Positions 44,815 through 57,310 of a stretch of 64,000 bases of DNA are shown here, piece by piece. The stretch's first letter is position 1; each line of letters begins with the position of its first letter. The notes below the pieces were generated by a model. The model did not search any database, was not told the DNA's origin, and worked only from the letters and a program-made list of their open reading frames with translations. Origin of the DNA: Mixophyes australis (lineage: Eukaryota; Chordata; Amphibia; Anura; Limnodynastidae); the NCBI GenBank assembly GCA_036250195.1, contig JAVHZZ010000002.1, forward strand, positions 66,242,705 through 66,306,704. Reading direction: 5' to 3'. Position numbers and translations under genes: made by a program.

Positions 44815-46905
44815 CGGGTAGTCTCAGATGTGTCACCCTTAATGTTAAGGGTTTAAATGTACCATAAAAAAACGGTCCTGACTGCTCCGAGATCTCATAG
44901 CAAAGAAAATCGATGTGGCCTTCCTCCAGGAAACGCACTTTAAACAAGGGTCAGCCCCTCGGTTGCACAGCCACTACTACCCGCATTCATTCACAAGTAA
45001 CAACTCCGAGAATAAGTCCTTGGGAGTGGCAATCCTCTTGTCCAGACATTTGCCTGTCAAAAACATAGTCACGCATATAGTGCAAGAGGGTAGGTGCTTG
45101 GTGGTGACTTGCACAATCTCCACTCAAATGTATACTTTTGTGAATGTGTATGGTCCAAATTCTAATCAACCTGTTTACTTAGATACACTCTTGGATAAGG
45201 TGGACCAATTTAAAAAAGGCATTCTCATAATGGGCGGCGATTTCAACTCGGTTCTCAACCTCGCAATGGATACCTCCTCGGGGACCGCCAGATTTTCCGG
45301 TAAGCTGTATCGTAGGGTGAGATGCACCATGCACGAACACCAGCTGGTCGACATATGGCGTCTCAAACATCCCACGGACAGAGACTGCACATTCTTTTCA
45401 CACCCACATAACACTTATTCGAGACTGGACTACTTTTTCCACCCATATAACCATTTGCCTTTGATCATAGACGTCTCCATAGGTCAGGTTACTTGGTCAG
45501 ACTATGCCCCAGTATATTTTACGCTTTCTACTCACAGGTCAGGTCACCGGCCTCTCACTTGGAGGCTAAATGAACTTTTGATGCAGGAAGCTCATAACAA
45601 ATCACTGATTGAGATGGCCCTAACTGAGTATATTCAAACTAATGACACCCCTAACATCTCTAAAATCTCACTGTGAGAGGCTCATAAATATGTAATCAGA
45701 GGCAAACTCATCCAAATGGGGACGATTAGGAAGAGGGAGAAGATAGCATACAGGGATTCCCTTTTGGAGAAAATTAAGTCTCTTGAAACAAGACATAAAT
45801 CCTCTCCGGAATCCACTGCTATGGCTGAATTGACATATGCTAGAATGGCTCTGAACCAATTAATGTCTGACAAAATTAAATTTGATCTCAGCAAATGCCC
45901 AAAATTTTTTTATCAATGGGGGACAAACCGGGTAGACTTTTGGCTCGCGCTTTGTGAACCCAGAGGGCCAAACTCTATATACCCCAAATTAAATCGGAAT
46001 CAGGGACCCTGTCGATCCACACGTCTGATATCGCTGCGGCATTTAATGCTTATTATACTAAACTCTATAACCTTTCCAGCACCTCCTCCGCAGGTATGCG
46101 TCGTTCGGCTAAACAGACCCGTATAGCAGACTATCTCCAATGGATTGATTTCCCTATCTTAGATGCGGAATCTGTACAATTATTAGAAGAACCCTTCACC
46201 ATTGAGGAACTTGAAGAGGCGATTAAGACGACGCCTTCGGGGAAAAGCCCGTGACCGATGGTTTTACTACCTCTTATTACAAAACTTTCAAAACCCAGCT
46301 AGCCTCTCTCATGCTTCAGTTCTTCAACTCAGTCTCGGCTCATACATATTTTTCCCCTCAATCTTTAGCTGCACATATCACGGTCTTACCAAAAGAAGGG
46401 AAAGACCCAGCACCGTGTTCCAGCTATAGGCCCATCTCCTTACTCAATGGGGACATTAAGCTATATGCTAAGTTGATAGCTAATAGGCTGAAACCATATA
46501 TGCCTCAAATCATCCATTCAGATCAGGTAGGTTTTGTCCCGGGAAGAGAGGCGCAAGACAACACTACAAAACTAATCAACATAGTGCAGTTTGCAACTGC
46601 CACCAACATACCAACAGTTTTTTTTATCCACGGATGCTGAAAAAGCGTTTGATAGTGTGGATTGGGAGGGGTCCTCAGCCACTTGGGTTTGGGTCCACTG
46701 AGTTTGGCCCAGATTGCCGCTCTGTATTCTCGGCCGACGGCTAGGGTTAAGGTCAATGGAGATTTGTCAAAGCCCATTGTCATATCAAATGGTACTAGAC
46801 AGGGTTGTCCCTTGTCCCCGCTGATCTTTATTATATGCATGGAAGCTTTGGCTCGCTCCATTCGGGTAACCCTGACATTTCCGGTTTACAAGTGGAGGAC
46901 AAAAG
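44815..46905 (+). pseudogene. L1 ORF2, N-terminal half (endonuclease and RT)
   Basis: ATG at about 44812 gives MAGSLRCVTLNVKGLNVP, the usual L1 endonuclease start. After a frameshift near 44865 come IDVAFLQETHFKQ, VVTCTISTQMYTFVNVYGPN, ILIMGGDFNSVLNLAMD and YSRLDYFFHP, which are APE-type endonuclease motifs. A stop near 45675 follows. The RT part resumes near 46206 with TTPSGKSP, SYRPISLLNGDIKLYAKLIA, DQVGFVPGREAQDN, DAEKAFDSVDW and GTRQGCPLSPLIF. It ends at MEALARSIR, immediately before where the FADD box should be. Several frameshifts and stops make it inactive. Confidence 0.88.
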
Positions 46906-47391
46906 CTTCAATAACACTAATTTCAAGTCATTTGCAGTCAATTTTGATCACATATTATTTTCATACACATTTCAAACAAAGACTGCAGATTTAGAAGACA
47001 AAGCCTGCCAAACCTAATATTTCTATATCAGCAATGACAATTAGCAATGGAGTTCCCCTGAATGTCACTGGAAACTTTGAAGAACGCTACTACCCCTCCT
47101 CTTTCTAATCTACCTATGACGCTGCTCAACTGCACTAGAGACTGCCAAGAACTGTGCTACCCCTTCTGTGTCCTTCTGTGAAATGGCGCTGGATTGCCGT
47201 GAAGGGTGGTACTTACAGACTCCAAAGCTTGCGAGATCCGTGATCCGACAACGAGACAATGGCGTTTTGCCTCGTTTTCAATTCTGAGGGCGCTTGAAAG
47301 TACAGAGCCGGCTCTGCTCGGTACTCAGATCTGCTAAGTTCGGGTGTGTTTGGTTCTCGGGGAACCAAGCCTGAGCATCTCTACTGATTAT

Positions 47392-48470
47392 CTGCTCTGT
47401 TTTTAGTCAAGATCTGAACTCTTGAGTGATGATAGTAAAATAATGCCTAATAATGGTTATTTAAAAAAACGCACAAAACTGCAGGCCTACAGTGCAATTA
47501 AATTTCAGCATTAATGTATTTGTTTATATAGGGAAGCTCATGGATTACTGGGCAAGAAGGGGGCTTCTGCAAAGCTAACATTGTCTAACAGGCGGACCTG
47601 GGTGGATTTAGGAGTATTAATAACTGAACTTGGAGACAGGCTTCAGTATATGTAATAAAGCACACCCCCCCCCCCCCCATCTCTCCCAATTTGAGGGAAC
47701 TGTTCCACCATGTCTTGGTTCAGGACTTTTGTCCCAATTCCAGGACAGTTGAGAGGTGCACCGTTGATTATTGCCCCTTTAATGTCATGCTTACCAACGG
47801 CAGATGTCCACAGCATTAGAGGGATGCTTGAAAGGGAGAGTAAGGGGACTGAGAGTGTTCCAATGCTTCACACGCCCTAACGTGATGTAGCCATGGCTCC
47901 CAAGTAGAAAAACAATGCCCCCTTCTCATGTGTGTACCTCTGCAACGCAGCAGTCCATGCATGTTGTCCCGATTCTAAATATCTTATAATTGGGAGGTAT
48001 GAATAAAGACAACCCCATTGTCGCCTCACTATCATGACTTAAGTCAATAATTAGACTAAACTGAACCAATGGACAAGTTTCAATTAAGGAAAGGGGTGAT
48101 TCTAATATGTTAGAGGGCTGGTTTTTGTGATGTTTGTCTTTCTTCACAAATATCACAAAAGATTGCACAGAGTATATTTTGAGGTGATTCTTATGTACAA
48201 AGAAAATTATTAGGCACATATGCACATAATGAAATGCTCTGTACACCAACATATTTTGTAGTTTGTAATGTCTTGTAATGTCGTCTTTAATAATGCATAG
48301 AAAACCCAAGCAACATGGGCCATACTGACAGTCAGCAACGTCACTCACAGGTCATCACATTGTGTTGTGACTCTTATAGAAGTGCAGTTGTTTAATACAT
48401 AACCTCTGCATTTAGTATATACCCAGCAGTCCAGATTCTTGTTTCCAACAAGTTACAGTGGGTGAAAAAA
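47392..48470. other. No gene seen; poly(C) run at about 47667
   Basis: A run of C's lies at about 47665-47679. Short AGGACAGTTGAGAGGTGCA-type text near 47740 and TTGGGAGGTATGAA near 47991 resemble ends of the CATACCTC MITE family without a full element. A minus-strand ORF at 47926-48348 has no recognisable similarity and is not supported. Confidence 0.4.
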
Positions 48471-48479
48471 ACGTAATTA

Positions 48480-49130
48480 ATCTCTGGGGAAACTAATGAG
48501 GATACGCTAACTCCTTTTCATAAATTGAGATGAGTGAATATGTGACGATGTCAATGAAATGTACACATTTGATCGATTATTTAAAGGTTCAATTAGAATC
48601 AATGTCTCCAAATGTCTGGCTGCTCAATTAAATAAGTGTTCTGATTAACTGACTTGCAAATCCATCCTGATAAAATTAGATGCAGAGGAAAACCAATGAT
48701 TTCAAATCAATTTAAAATCTCTCTTCTTACACACTGCTCAGCTGTGTATTCTACTTTCCTTTTGCTGATTGTCATGTTTTTGCATATTAAAATCTTATAT
48801 CAGTAATTTATTTCACCTCAATGTCATACTGGGTGTTTTAGAATGATAAGAGTTTAAAAATGACTTGCCCATTTGTGATTACTGATGGTTGAAAGGTTGA
48901 GATAAGGTGATCGCCTAATGTCACATTTTCATGAATGAGATTATTTGAAACTGCTCTATAATCTCCCTCACAATACATTTCACATGACTGAACTCCATTG
49001 TGCTGAAATTAGAATAGCTCTTATATAATGATATCCCAGCTGAGAGCCATGATGACTTTCACCAGAATGAGAGAGATAGAAACTTCATAGAAAAGCAGTT
49101 CCCGAATATAAATTTGACATAAAATTTGTA
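48480..49130. other. High-complexity repeat-poor block, candidate conserved noncoding element
   Basis: The longest stretch here without repeats or frames. It holds AATTAAATAAGTG, GATCGATTATTTAAAGG and many ATTA/TAAT cores, with balanced composition. A conserved regulatory element is a reasonable guess but cannot be shown from one sequence. Confidence 0.3.
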
Positions 49131-49439
49131 TTAAACTCTTACATGTTCTGTATTAAAGGAATCAAAAGGAAAGGGTAAAGTCCCAGGGAGAAATGATATC
49201 TGGCTTTAATGATTTATCTTAACTTTTAGTAGAACATTATTTATCAGAACATTTTTTTATTTTTAAAATTAATGAATAACTCCCTCAAAATGTAAGTCAT
49301 TGCTGAAACCAACACTCTTTTAGAATAATTTGATTATGCCACTTTAATTTCATATTTCACAAATTAAGGTTTGTAAAATAAAATGTTAATATTTTAATGT
49401 TTTAATGCTGAAAGATGTTGAATGCAGAGCTATAATATA

Positions 49440-50000
49440 ATCGGTTTATATATAATATTTTTCTTTTTTTGTCATTGTTTTTAAAACTTTTTATCTCAAT
49501 AGCACAGAGATGAACATCACAATTTTCAAAAATACAATCATATATAATTTATAGGGACACAACTGTACATTAGTTTTAGACAACAATGGTTGCGTGTAGA
49601 GGTTGAGGGGAAAGAAAAGGGGTGTGGAAGAGGGACAGGGAGGTAGAAGCCTGGGCACAAACTCTCTGGCGTCAATTTAAGTATGTCTAGATTTAGAAAG
49701 TGTTTTCTAAAATGTTTTAATGCTGAAGTGCTGATTTATATAAGAAAACCAGGGGTCCCAAATTCTTTCAATATACTGAGAATTCTTCTGTAAAATCGAT
49801 ATCGTTTTCTCCATACAAGAGCTGTGGAATACTGTATGGCAGATGGAGGAAGTGCTTGCTCTTGACACATCACATCAAGCCAACTTAAGGATGTGGAATA
49901 CAAGTCTATCTACATTTTTCTCTAGACTCAGAATCTTCAGTCCTAACAGAAAACTCCAGGGGGTTTTAGAAATTGAGGTGTTTATGACTCCTTCAAGTTC
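49440..50000 (-). mobile_element. Possible L1-type 3' end fragment
   Basis: Starts on the plus strand with T-rich text and has a purine-rich segment (GGGGAAAGAAAAGGGGTG), resembling the layout of the L1 3' end at 42140-42370. No peptide could be confirmed. Confidence 0.35.
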
Positions 50001-50156
50001 TTGACTTTGTCACAGAATTTAACCACCTAAGAGCATGCCCACCATTTGTGTATAAAAGTACCTTTGTAACCACAACACTGTCAACACTGGCTGGAGGAAA
50101 TACCTTGTGTATTCATGAGCATATTAAGTACCACCTATAGTAAATTTCGATGCTGA

Positions 50157-50577
50157 CTACCCCGACAAGACTTACCCGACATGAGGACTCCGATGGGCTC
50201 CTTCCCGACGGTCAGCGATGACAACTACTCCTTAAAGCGACTTCACTCAATCACGATCAAGTAAGAAGCCGGCTCAACTTCATGACGTCATTCACCACGG
50301 CAACGGTATTATCGCTGTTGTTTATGGGGTAATGTAAGTATGTGGTCATATGCAATGTAGAAGGCTTTGTGAACTACATTGCACATGGGCTCATACTTAC
50401 ATTACCCCCTTAACAACAGTGATAATACCGTCGCCATGGTGAATGACGTCATGAACTGGAGCCGGTTTCTTACTTGATCGTGATTGGGTGAAGTCGCTTT
50501 GAAGAGTAGTCGTCATCGCTGATCATTGGGACGGAGCCATTTGGAGTCCTTATGTCGGGGTAAGTCTTGTCGGGGTA
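50157..50577. mobile_element. Long palindromic MITE with two CRE sites
   Basis: Two arms of about 205 bp are inverted copies at high identity. Termini are TACCCCGACAAGACTTACCC and its complement GGGTAAGTCTTGTCGGGGTA. Each arm has a perfect TGACGTCA (50283-50290 and 50444-50451). There is a short non-paired centre. No coding sequence, and no clear target duplication. Confidence 0.88.
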
Positions 50578-53500
50578 CTTGGCATTGATATGCTGTACCC
50601 CAGTTAGTAGATTTTATATAGATTTTCTTTGATTAAGGAAGAGATGGAAGCTTCAGCTATATTCATTCTAATTTTCTCCACAACTCCTCACCAGTGGGGA
50701 ACCCAGGTCAGGGACCTCTGAATCTAATAGCAAACTGTGATGCCAGACATGAGAAACTGGAGTGAGACTCCTAGAACCGGCTGTATGTGGCTTTCACTGA
50801 TAGCTGCTCCCTTTCCCATAGAGGGTGATATGCTCACCAGTGCTAAATTGCCCCCAGAACTTAACATGTGATAAGGGCTTTACCAGTTCTGACATTGGCG
50901 CAGGTTATTTTGTAAACTGACATTGAATAAATAAACCCAGCAGCTGAAGAGACAGCCAGAGATCATGGTGGTGTGTACCTGTGACCTTGACATAAACAGT
51001 ATAAAATTGATATAATTTCTCTCCAAGTAGGTTAGTAAACACATATCCTTTCAACAGCAAGTGTTTCTGATATTTTGTGAGTATTGAGAGAGTTTAGAAC
51101 AGAGATCAGAGGAGAGATTGGTGGGCATCAGGTGATCCGCGGGCCACCTGCTGTCCTGCAACTTCTCACCTGCAGCAGTTCTTGGCTCTGACGTCCATAT
51201 CCATGTAATTTTGTTAATTAGAAAGCTGATTAGAGGAAGCCTCAGCTCACTGTATTGCTGATTTATATGAAAATAGGGATAATTGGGAGTGCAGACTGCA
51301 GATCAGGGCAAAACAAATAACAGCAGATCAGAAGTCTAGCACCATGATGTGACCTCCCTACTTCCTCCCTGAGAAAGACCTGAATCTTCCCGACTGACAA
51401 GGTAAGTGAACTGGTGTAATATAATTGATGGTTATTTAATGGTCATTAGTTAAGTACTTGTTAATTAGGGGGGAAGAGCATGTGGTTGGGGGTTCTGAGT
51501 GACATGTGATGAGTTTTGGAGTACATGTGGGATTTGAGGGCATGTGGAGGTATCAGTGGCATGTGGGGTGTGAAGGGTGCCCCTGGTGGCCTAAGCTGTA
51601 TACACAGGCAGTCCTTTTTGCCCTGGCTAACTGGTGGGTACAGGCAAACAGTATCAGAGGAATCCCTCCCCCTCCCCAAATACACAGGTGTTTAACAGTT
51701 CAACAGTGCGAATGAAATTTAGCGCCAGCCCATCTTAGTTCAAAATATGAAATCCAAACTTTATTTCAACTCCTCTTCCTCCAGTACAGATAAACATAGC
51801 GCTTGCAAGACTATTCAGAATTTAAACAACTTCTCCTCCGGCACATTTTCTTCAGTAGATGTTACTGCTATCTCCTCATATCACACTCCTGCACGGTACT
51901 TATAAACTCACGGCAAATTACATACCAGCCTCTGCTTATGGGAGCAGTAGTTCCACAGGCACAGACCACAGGTGCATTACACCTCTTCAAAATAGTTAAT
52001 CTTACCCAGTCACAGGCATGGAGACAGACAACTACAGATCCTCAGGACTGCCATTCCTCTCTGCAGGGACTCCTCTTCCATGCAGTCTCCAACCTCCATA
52101 ACAGCCACACTTCCCAATCAGGCAGGCTGCACTGTGCAGCTACCCCCCCTCACAGTATGGCGGTCTTTCCAGGGGGGCTCCTCCATGGGGACCTGGTAGA
52201 AGGAGCTCTCAGACTCTCACTGCCATTTTCCCTGTAGTACCAATCAGTGTCTGCTATGGCAATGTTATTTCTGGGTTACCCATGAAGGTGGGGATGCCCC
52301 TGCTGGTTGTGTTATGTGTGGTGCTTCAGTTGCTGACTGTAAACTGGCCCGGTCACACACCTGTTTCTAATATGTTTCTTAACTATTGGTGCTCCTGAAC
52401 ACTCCTATTGGGGCTACAATATGTGTCCCGCAGCACTGGCCACACAGTACCTCATTTGCTAAGGGGTACTGGGGGTTAGCGGGGGGTTCCTAGTGCAGTC
52501 AAAATTAAATGCCTACCACCCTCCCTAAAGGGGCTCTTTCAATTTGTAGTCATGCAATCCCCAGTTGTCGTCCACCCTACCACTCTGGTAACCCAGGATC
52601 ACGGTAGTAGGACTGCTCTCATATAATCGTGGGGAGCCAGAGACTTTATAGACCCTGGTTCCCCACATAGGGCTCACATAACCAGTGCTGGATCTTTTGC
52701 ATGGCTAAGCTTTGCCCCTCCGTTGACACGATTCTCTGCATCATTTAAGTCATGCTACATAAAGTACCGCTGAATCCAGCTATTCAAGTGAAGGAGGTGT
52801 AAACCATGTCACTTTTTTACTGATATGTGTGGCATAATAATATGCCATTTAACTTCTTTTTATGTGAATATTAGAAAGCTCATGAGACCAACTCCAAATG
52901 AGCCCTTTATTCTGTTAATTTGGGTACACCATAAATTTCAGTTATGATAAAATAATTTAAAGGTTTACAGTAGAAAAAATGGGGACTGTGTTTGGAAATA
53001 TGGGATATATGGAAACTAGCAGAAATACACACATAGATTTCCATGCACCTGTTCAAAAATCTTTGTATGTAGCCAACCAACTGCCTGGAATTTTGTATGT
53101 TATGAACCTGCTTCCTGTTCTGGTTCTGAAAAATATTTTTGCTTTAATGTTACAGGGACACCAGGTAACTGGTTAATGACATCAGAGCCAAGAGCACTCT
53201 ATGCTCCTGGATCATCCTTGAATTTGTGTTTCTATATGTTGTGGACTTGTTGATAAATTCTTCTGTCCTCACCTTTTGGCTATCCAACAGCTCAGAGTAA
53301 CTGTCTGAACAGGTCATTTTTTGTCATCATGATTGCTGCTGGTGACAGAGCCAGGACACTTGCCCTCCATGCTCGCAAATAAGTAAGTCCTTGAATTACC
53401 CTGTCCCTGGTATGATGACACTCCTTGGCAGCACCTTGTAATTCCTCACCACCTTCACAAATTGTTAACTATTTTATCTATTGTCAGAAGATGAATATGT

Positions 53501-54225
53501 GGGAGGAGGGCACAGAGCTAATCTAACGTGCAGTCAACTCTAACTAAATTGGCAAGCTGAAGTGTGTCCGACAAATAGTATGTCACGAACACCCAGCCTG
53601 TTCCAGATACAGCAATCTGAACAGCTGGCCGTGACTGGTGTTACTTAGCAATAAATACACCTTTTCTGCCACCACAAAGGATTTATTAGGGTGTCCTTAC
53701 GTTCACCAAGACCACTTATTAAGGTTTCACACTTAAATCACTTACACATGTAGCATGAGCCTCACTAGGCTTTGTAAGTTCACAAAGAATCATGGAGAAC
53801 ACACTAGATTAAATTTATTTAATCTGAAAAATGTTTCCAAGGCTTATTTATAAATATTAATAACAAAGACATACAATATGTTGCACAAATGAGTTTCAGA
53901 CAATAAAATAGGTAATAAAAATCCTACCCTACTTACAAATTCAGGATTTGGTGTGTGAGGAGTACACATTGAGAAGAATGGTACATTTCAGTCGTAATAA
54001 ACCCCCTCAAAGAAATGAACACTGTAATACTGATTCAAGGAATTTTTAAACCATTTCTTGTTGGCTCCCCCCACCTTAGGAATTTAATTTTCACCTAAGT
54101 TAGGTCGATGGCCAAAATGACACAAGGCTTTTGAAGTAAATTATGGATGTCCTGAGAACTGGCATTTTCACAGGACCTGAGTTCTCACCTCTGCTCGTTC
54201 AGACTGGCTAAGTCTAACTCATCTG
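50578..54225. other. No gene supported
   Basis: Contains a plus-strand frame of 144 codons at 51803-52237 and several short ones, none recognisable. Text near 52550-52670 (CCACCCTACCACTCTGG, CTGGTTCCCCACA) and near 53584 (TGTCACGAACACCCAGCC) looks LTR-like, but I found no terminal duplication. No splice-bounded exon could be argued. Confidence 0.35.
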
Positions 54226-54230
54226 CATAC

Positions 54231-55017
54231 TGTTAGGAGATGCGGCGGCCACGGGCACCGCAGCTACTCACTACCTCTGGTCTCTGGCGTCCCGGCCGTC
54301 TCCAAGACGACCGGGATGTCATTTCCGGCCTCCTCGTCCCGGTTACCTAGGCAACAACTGGGACGCTTGCTGCTCCCTGTCGCCGTGCCCGGCCAGCTGT
54401 CAAACAGCTGGGCGCGCACACGCAGGGCTGTTTAGACTCAGCCTTCTAGGGCTGATTGGATGTATACTATATTACAGTCACCTGTCTGATTATTACAGCT
54501 GGGCACTCTGTGCACTCATTGGTTCCCAGTACTATTTAAGGCAGTGAGGACTGAGCCTCACTGCCGATTATAGCGTTCTGTTCCAGTTTGCTATCTGCTT
54601 CTGTGCTGTGTTAGGGATAAACCTTTGGATTGCTTTACCATGTATGCCCTTCTGCCTGTACCTGGACTTTGAACCATCGCTAGTTGCCCTGACCTTCTGC
54701 CTGTACCTAGACTTGAACCATTGCCTGTGGCTCTGACCCTTCTTGCACCTGATGTCTCCACCTGTGCTCTCTCAGGCCTGTCAGACATTATCAGCTCTGT
54801 TCCAGTGCGCAGACCTCTGGCCTGTCCCTACTCCATGTGTTACCTCCTACTCCTGAGTGCCGCAGTGTGACCATAAACTTGTACTACACTGAGTGCAATA
54901 CCTGGGGGCATCCGAGTACCTGTGAGCATAACCAGTTTCTAAGGGAAAGGGGGCTGCTATAGGTGAAGACCTCTTCTGCTAGTTCTACAAGTTTATGATG
55001 CATTGGTGGGCATAACA
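54231..55017 (+). mobile_element. Solo LTR, 787 bp
   Basis: Starts TGTTAG and ends CATAACA (TG...CA, with TGTTA/TAACA as inverted ends). It is flanked by the perfect 5-bp duplication CATAC (54226-54230 and 55018-55022). The centre has a promoter-like segment, and no coding, primer-binding site or second LTR is present. This is a single LTR left after recombination between the two LTRs of a retrotransposon. Ty3/Gypsy is likely from its style, but an endogenous retroviral origin is not excluded. Confidence 0.85.
54518..54540 (+). promoter_or_regulatory. LTR core promoter: inverted CCAAT and TATTTAAG
   Basis: ATTGG at 54518-54522 and TATTTAAG at 54533-54540 sit mid-LTR, followed by GCAGTGAGGACTGAGCC. 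This is the usual U3/R layout. Confidence 0.5.
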
Positions 55018-55022
55018 CATAC

Positions 55023-55360
55023 ACAAGCTACTCAGAGATTTTATCTGTCTCTGGGCCTGGCTACTTTCACAAGACCATTGACACTTGCCTAGGTCAGACT
55101 CAGGCTCATTTAACAAAATGAACTTTGAAAGGTTACATAAAATATTGACAGTTATACATAAATTCAACAGAAAATAACAATCAGTCATTAGATATATTAC
55201 ATTTTGTCACATATTACATTTCAAAACTGTAAAAAATAAAAAACCAAATCAAGCTAAAATTATGATGGTTGAGTTAGGTGCTCATGGATAGAACTGGGCC
55301 GGCTTCTTGAAAATCCGGATGTTCCACATTAGCTAATAAGCTATAAGTGATAATTATAGA
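55023..55360. other. No gene seen
   Basis: No supported feature. Confidence 0.4.
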
Positions 55361-56450
55361 TCTAAGAATTTAGTTCACTTTTTGACCTGGAACATTAAGA
55401 GGCTTAATGATAGGGTCAAAAGATCCCTTGTACTGAAATATAATTCTGATATAATCTGTTTAACAGAGATGCACCTAGTAGGAGGAATAACACTCTCAGT
55501 AAATAAACTGTGGGTAGAATGGTTACACTATGCCTCACAAACCTCCAACTCTTGAGGAGTCTCAGTTTTGATTCATAAACCTTTGCCTTTTATTTTGCAG
55601 AAACTCCATACAGATCCTTTGGGATGTTATGTATTTATTAGGGATATATGCAGGTGGAATGTAGACCAAGGGGGATATCCAGTCATTCATCTTTGGTGTT
55701 ATACTTGGATCTTAACCTCCATAAAGGCCAGGATTTTGAAAGTTTAATTCTGTTTGGTTGACAATGATGGGGAATGGTCTAGATTTGATATCTGAATTGA
55801 AGGGTTTTTTCTCCGACAATGCCTATTTGACTCAACTGTCGATTCAGTGGGATGCATTTAATGCACATATACGTGACATTTTGATTAGTAGAGTGGCCTG
55901 AAACAATACTCTATAAAAACGGGAGGTTGAATTGGAACAGAAATGCAGGATGCTATAACAAGAGTATTTGCTGTTGCGGTCTTAGACAACTAGAGAGCAA
56001 TGGCTTATAGTGCAAAGGAATGGAAGGATTATTTATTAAAAAAATCCAAATGCAGACTTCAATTTAAGAAGCTTGATCAATATTTAGAGGTACATTAAAC
56101 AAGCAGCTGGTTGGCTAAAAAAGGCAGAAAATTCTAATATTACTGTTCCAGAAATTTTAGATATAACAGTTCAAAGGTGAATGATCATTCAAGACATTGC
56201 TTATGTGTTCTATAAGTACTATGAAGCTTTATATGCTTTGCAAGTGTGGTATTCTATTTTGGAATTGATTAATTCTCTCAATATGGTCTCATTTCCCAAA
56301 TTCTCCAAGATAAGTAAATAATTTTTAGATTCTCCACTTACATCAGATGAGATCGATAAGGTTATTATTTCCTTACGGTAAGGCTCCAGTTGTTGATGGG
56401 ATACCTAGTGAACTTTATAAAAAAATAAGGTGTTTTTGTCCCTCTTCTCC
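55361..56450 (+). pseudogene. Decayed L1/Tx1-like ORF2 relic (endonuclease and start of RT)
   Basis: Across many stops, peptides line up in order with a LINE ORF2. They are LTWNIKRLNDRVKRS and IICLTEMHLVGG near 55385-55475 (endonuclease start and the QETHL motif), VSVLIHKPLPFILQK near 55560, and finally PLTSDEIDKVIISLR with GKAPVVDGIPSELYKK near 56340-56430. The last corresponds to the GKAPGPDGIPLEFYK entrance of the RT. The RT proper is absent. This is much older than the L1 at 42140-46907. Confidence 0.65.
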
Positions 56451-57310
56451 TTGAGAGACGAGGGGCAAAAAACAGTAAATTATGTATAACTCAAACATGG
56501 ATGGTCCTGTTAAAGTGGAAGATTGGAAAATATTAGTAAATGAGACAGTTGGTCATGAGAAGTTTGTGTACTCAAGCAGCAAATCTGCTACAAAATTTGA
56601 GCAAATCTGGGCAATGTGTACTTACTCTATATATGCGATAGGTCCCATCGATATACCTTTTGAATGAAGCCGCTGCCCCCCAACACTATAGTCTATTATA
56701 AGTTGTTTGCAGCTAATTATATCTTTTCATTTAGCACTTCTTCTTTTTTCCTGCATGTATACACTTAAGCTGTATACATCCAAGACCGCACTGTTATAAC
56801 ATTAACGGATTACTGTTTTATGCGGCTGTTTTGTATAATGATGGAAAAAATAGTAAAACAGACTTGAATAAAAAAAACAAAAAAAAAATTAAAATAAAAT
56901 CTATGAACCACATACTTAAGGATAATGACAGTCACTTAAATATTTCCAAATAAGTCCTTTTTAAATGTTGTTAGAGAATGATGCACCAGCAATTTTCTTG
57001 TAGTGATTGCAGTTAACCAATGCTCAGTGTTTTAGCCCAGTGAGCAAAACAGTATTTGAAAACACAATTGGCATAATTGAGATGCATGATATCTTAGAAT
57101 TACCTGCACACAGTACATGATTACACTCTTAAGCTATGATTGGTTTAAAAAACCTCTGTTCAAACAGTCACTCAATATTTATTGATAGTAGAAAAACATC
57201 ACTACACTGAATGTACAAATTGGGAAGCATGCCCCCTATTTTTGAAAACCCACATAGATTTTTCAGAGTGCAAACAGTGTTCAGTGGAAAGAGCAATATA
57301 ATGTATTGCT
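56451..57310. other. No gene seen
   Basis: AT-rich; A-run near 56875-56890. No supported feature. Confidence 0.45.

Larger units (their letters stand above)
42140..46907 (-). mobile_element. L1-type LINE with inverted 5' half (twin priming)
   Basis: Flanked by the 10-bp duplication TCAATAACAC (42130-42139 and 46908-46917). The 3' end is at the left, with a poly(A) tail seen as a T run at 42141-42154. The left part (42140 to about 44080) is sense on the minus strand and encodes ORF2 from the FADD box to the stop. The right part (about 44100 to 46907) is in plus orientation and encodes the end of the 5' region, the endonuclease and the RT up to just before the FADD box. The two parts together cover nearly one ORF2 without large gaps. 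This is the layout produced by twin priming. Confidence 0.92.
41974..47383 (-). mobile_element. hAT-Ac-like MITE H, split by an L1
   Basis: The left part begins in GTTTTGG repeats. The right part ends with GAGCATCTCTA after CCGGCTCTGCTCGGTACTCA, as in element E. Flanks are CTGATTA (41966-41972) and CTGATTAT (47384-47391). The outer 20 or so bases of the left terminus are missing. The L1 at 42140-46907 sits in the middle, at the point where E reads CCTCAATAACATTAATTTCC. Without the L1, H is about 640 bp, close to the size of E. Confidence 0.85.

Noticed and set aside
47926..48348. 140-codon minus-strand ORF
   Set aside because: No recognisable domain, and it includes a piece of a MITE terminus.
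51803..52237. 144-codon ORF
   Set aside because: No recognisable domain. It sits in LTR-like unassigned text.
53584..55215. Larger LTR starting TGTCACGAAC around the solo LTR
   Set aside because: No matching end or 5-bp duplication was found.
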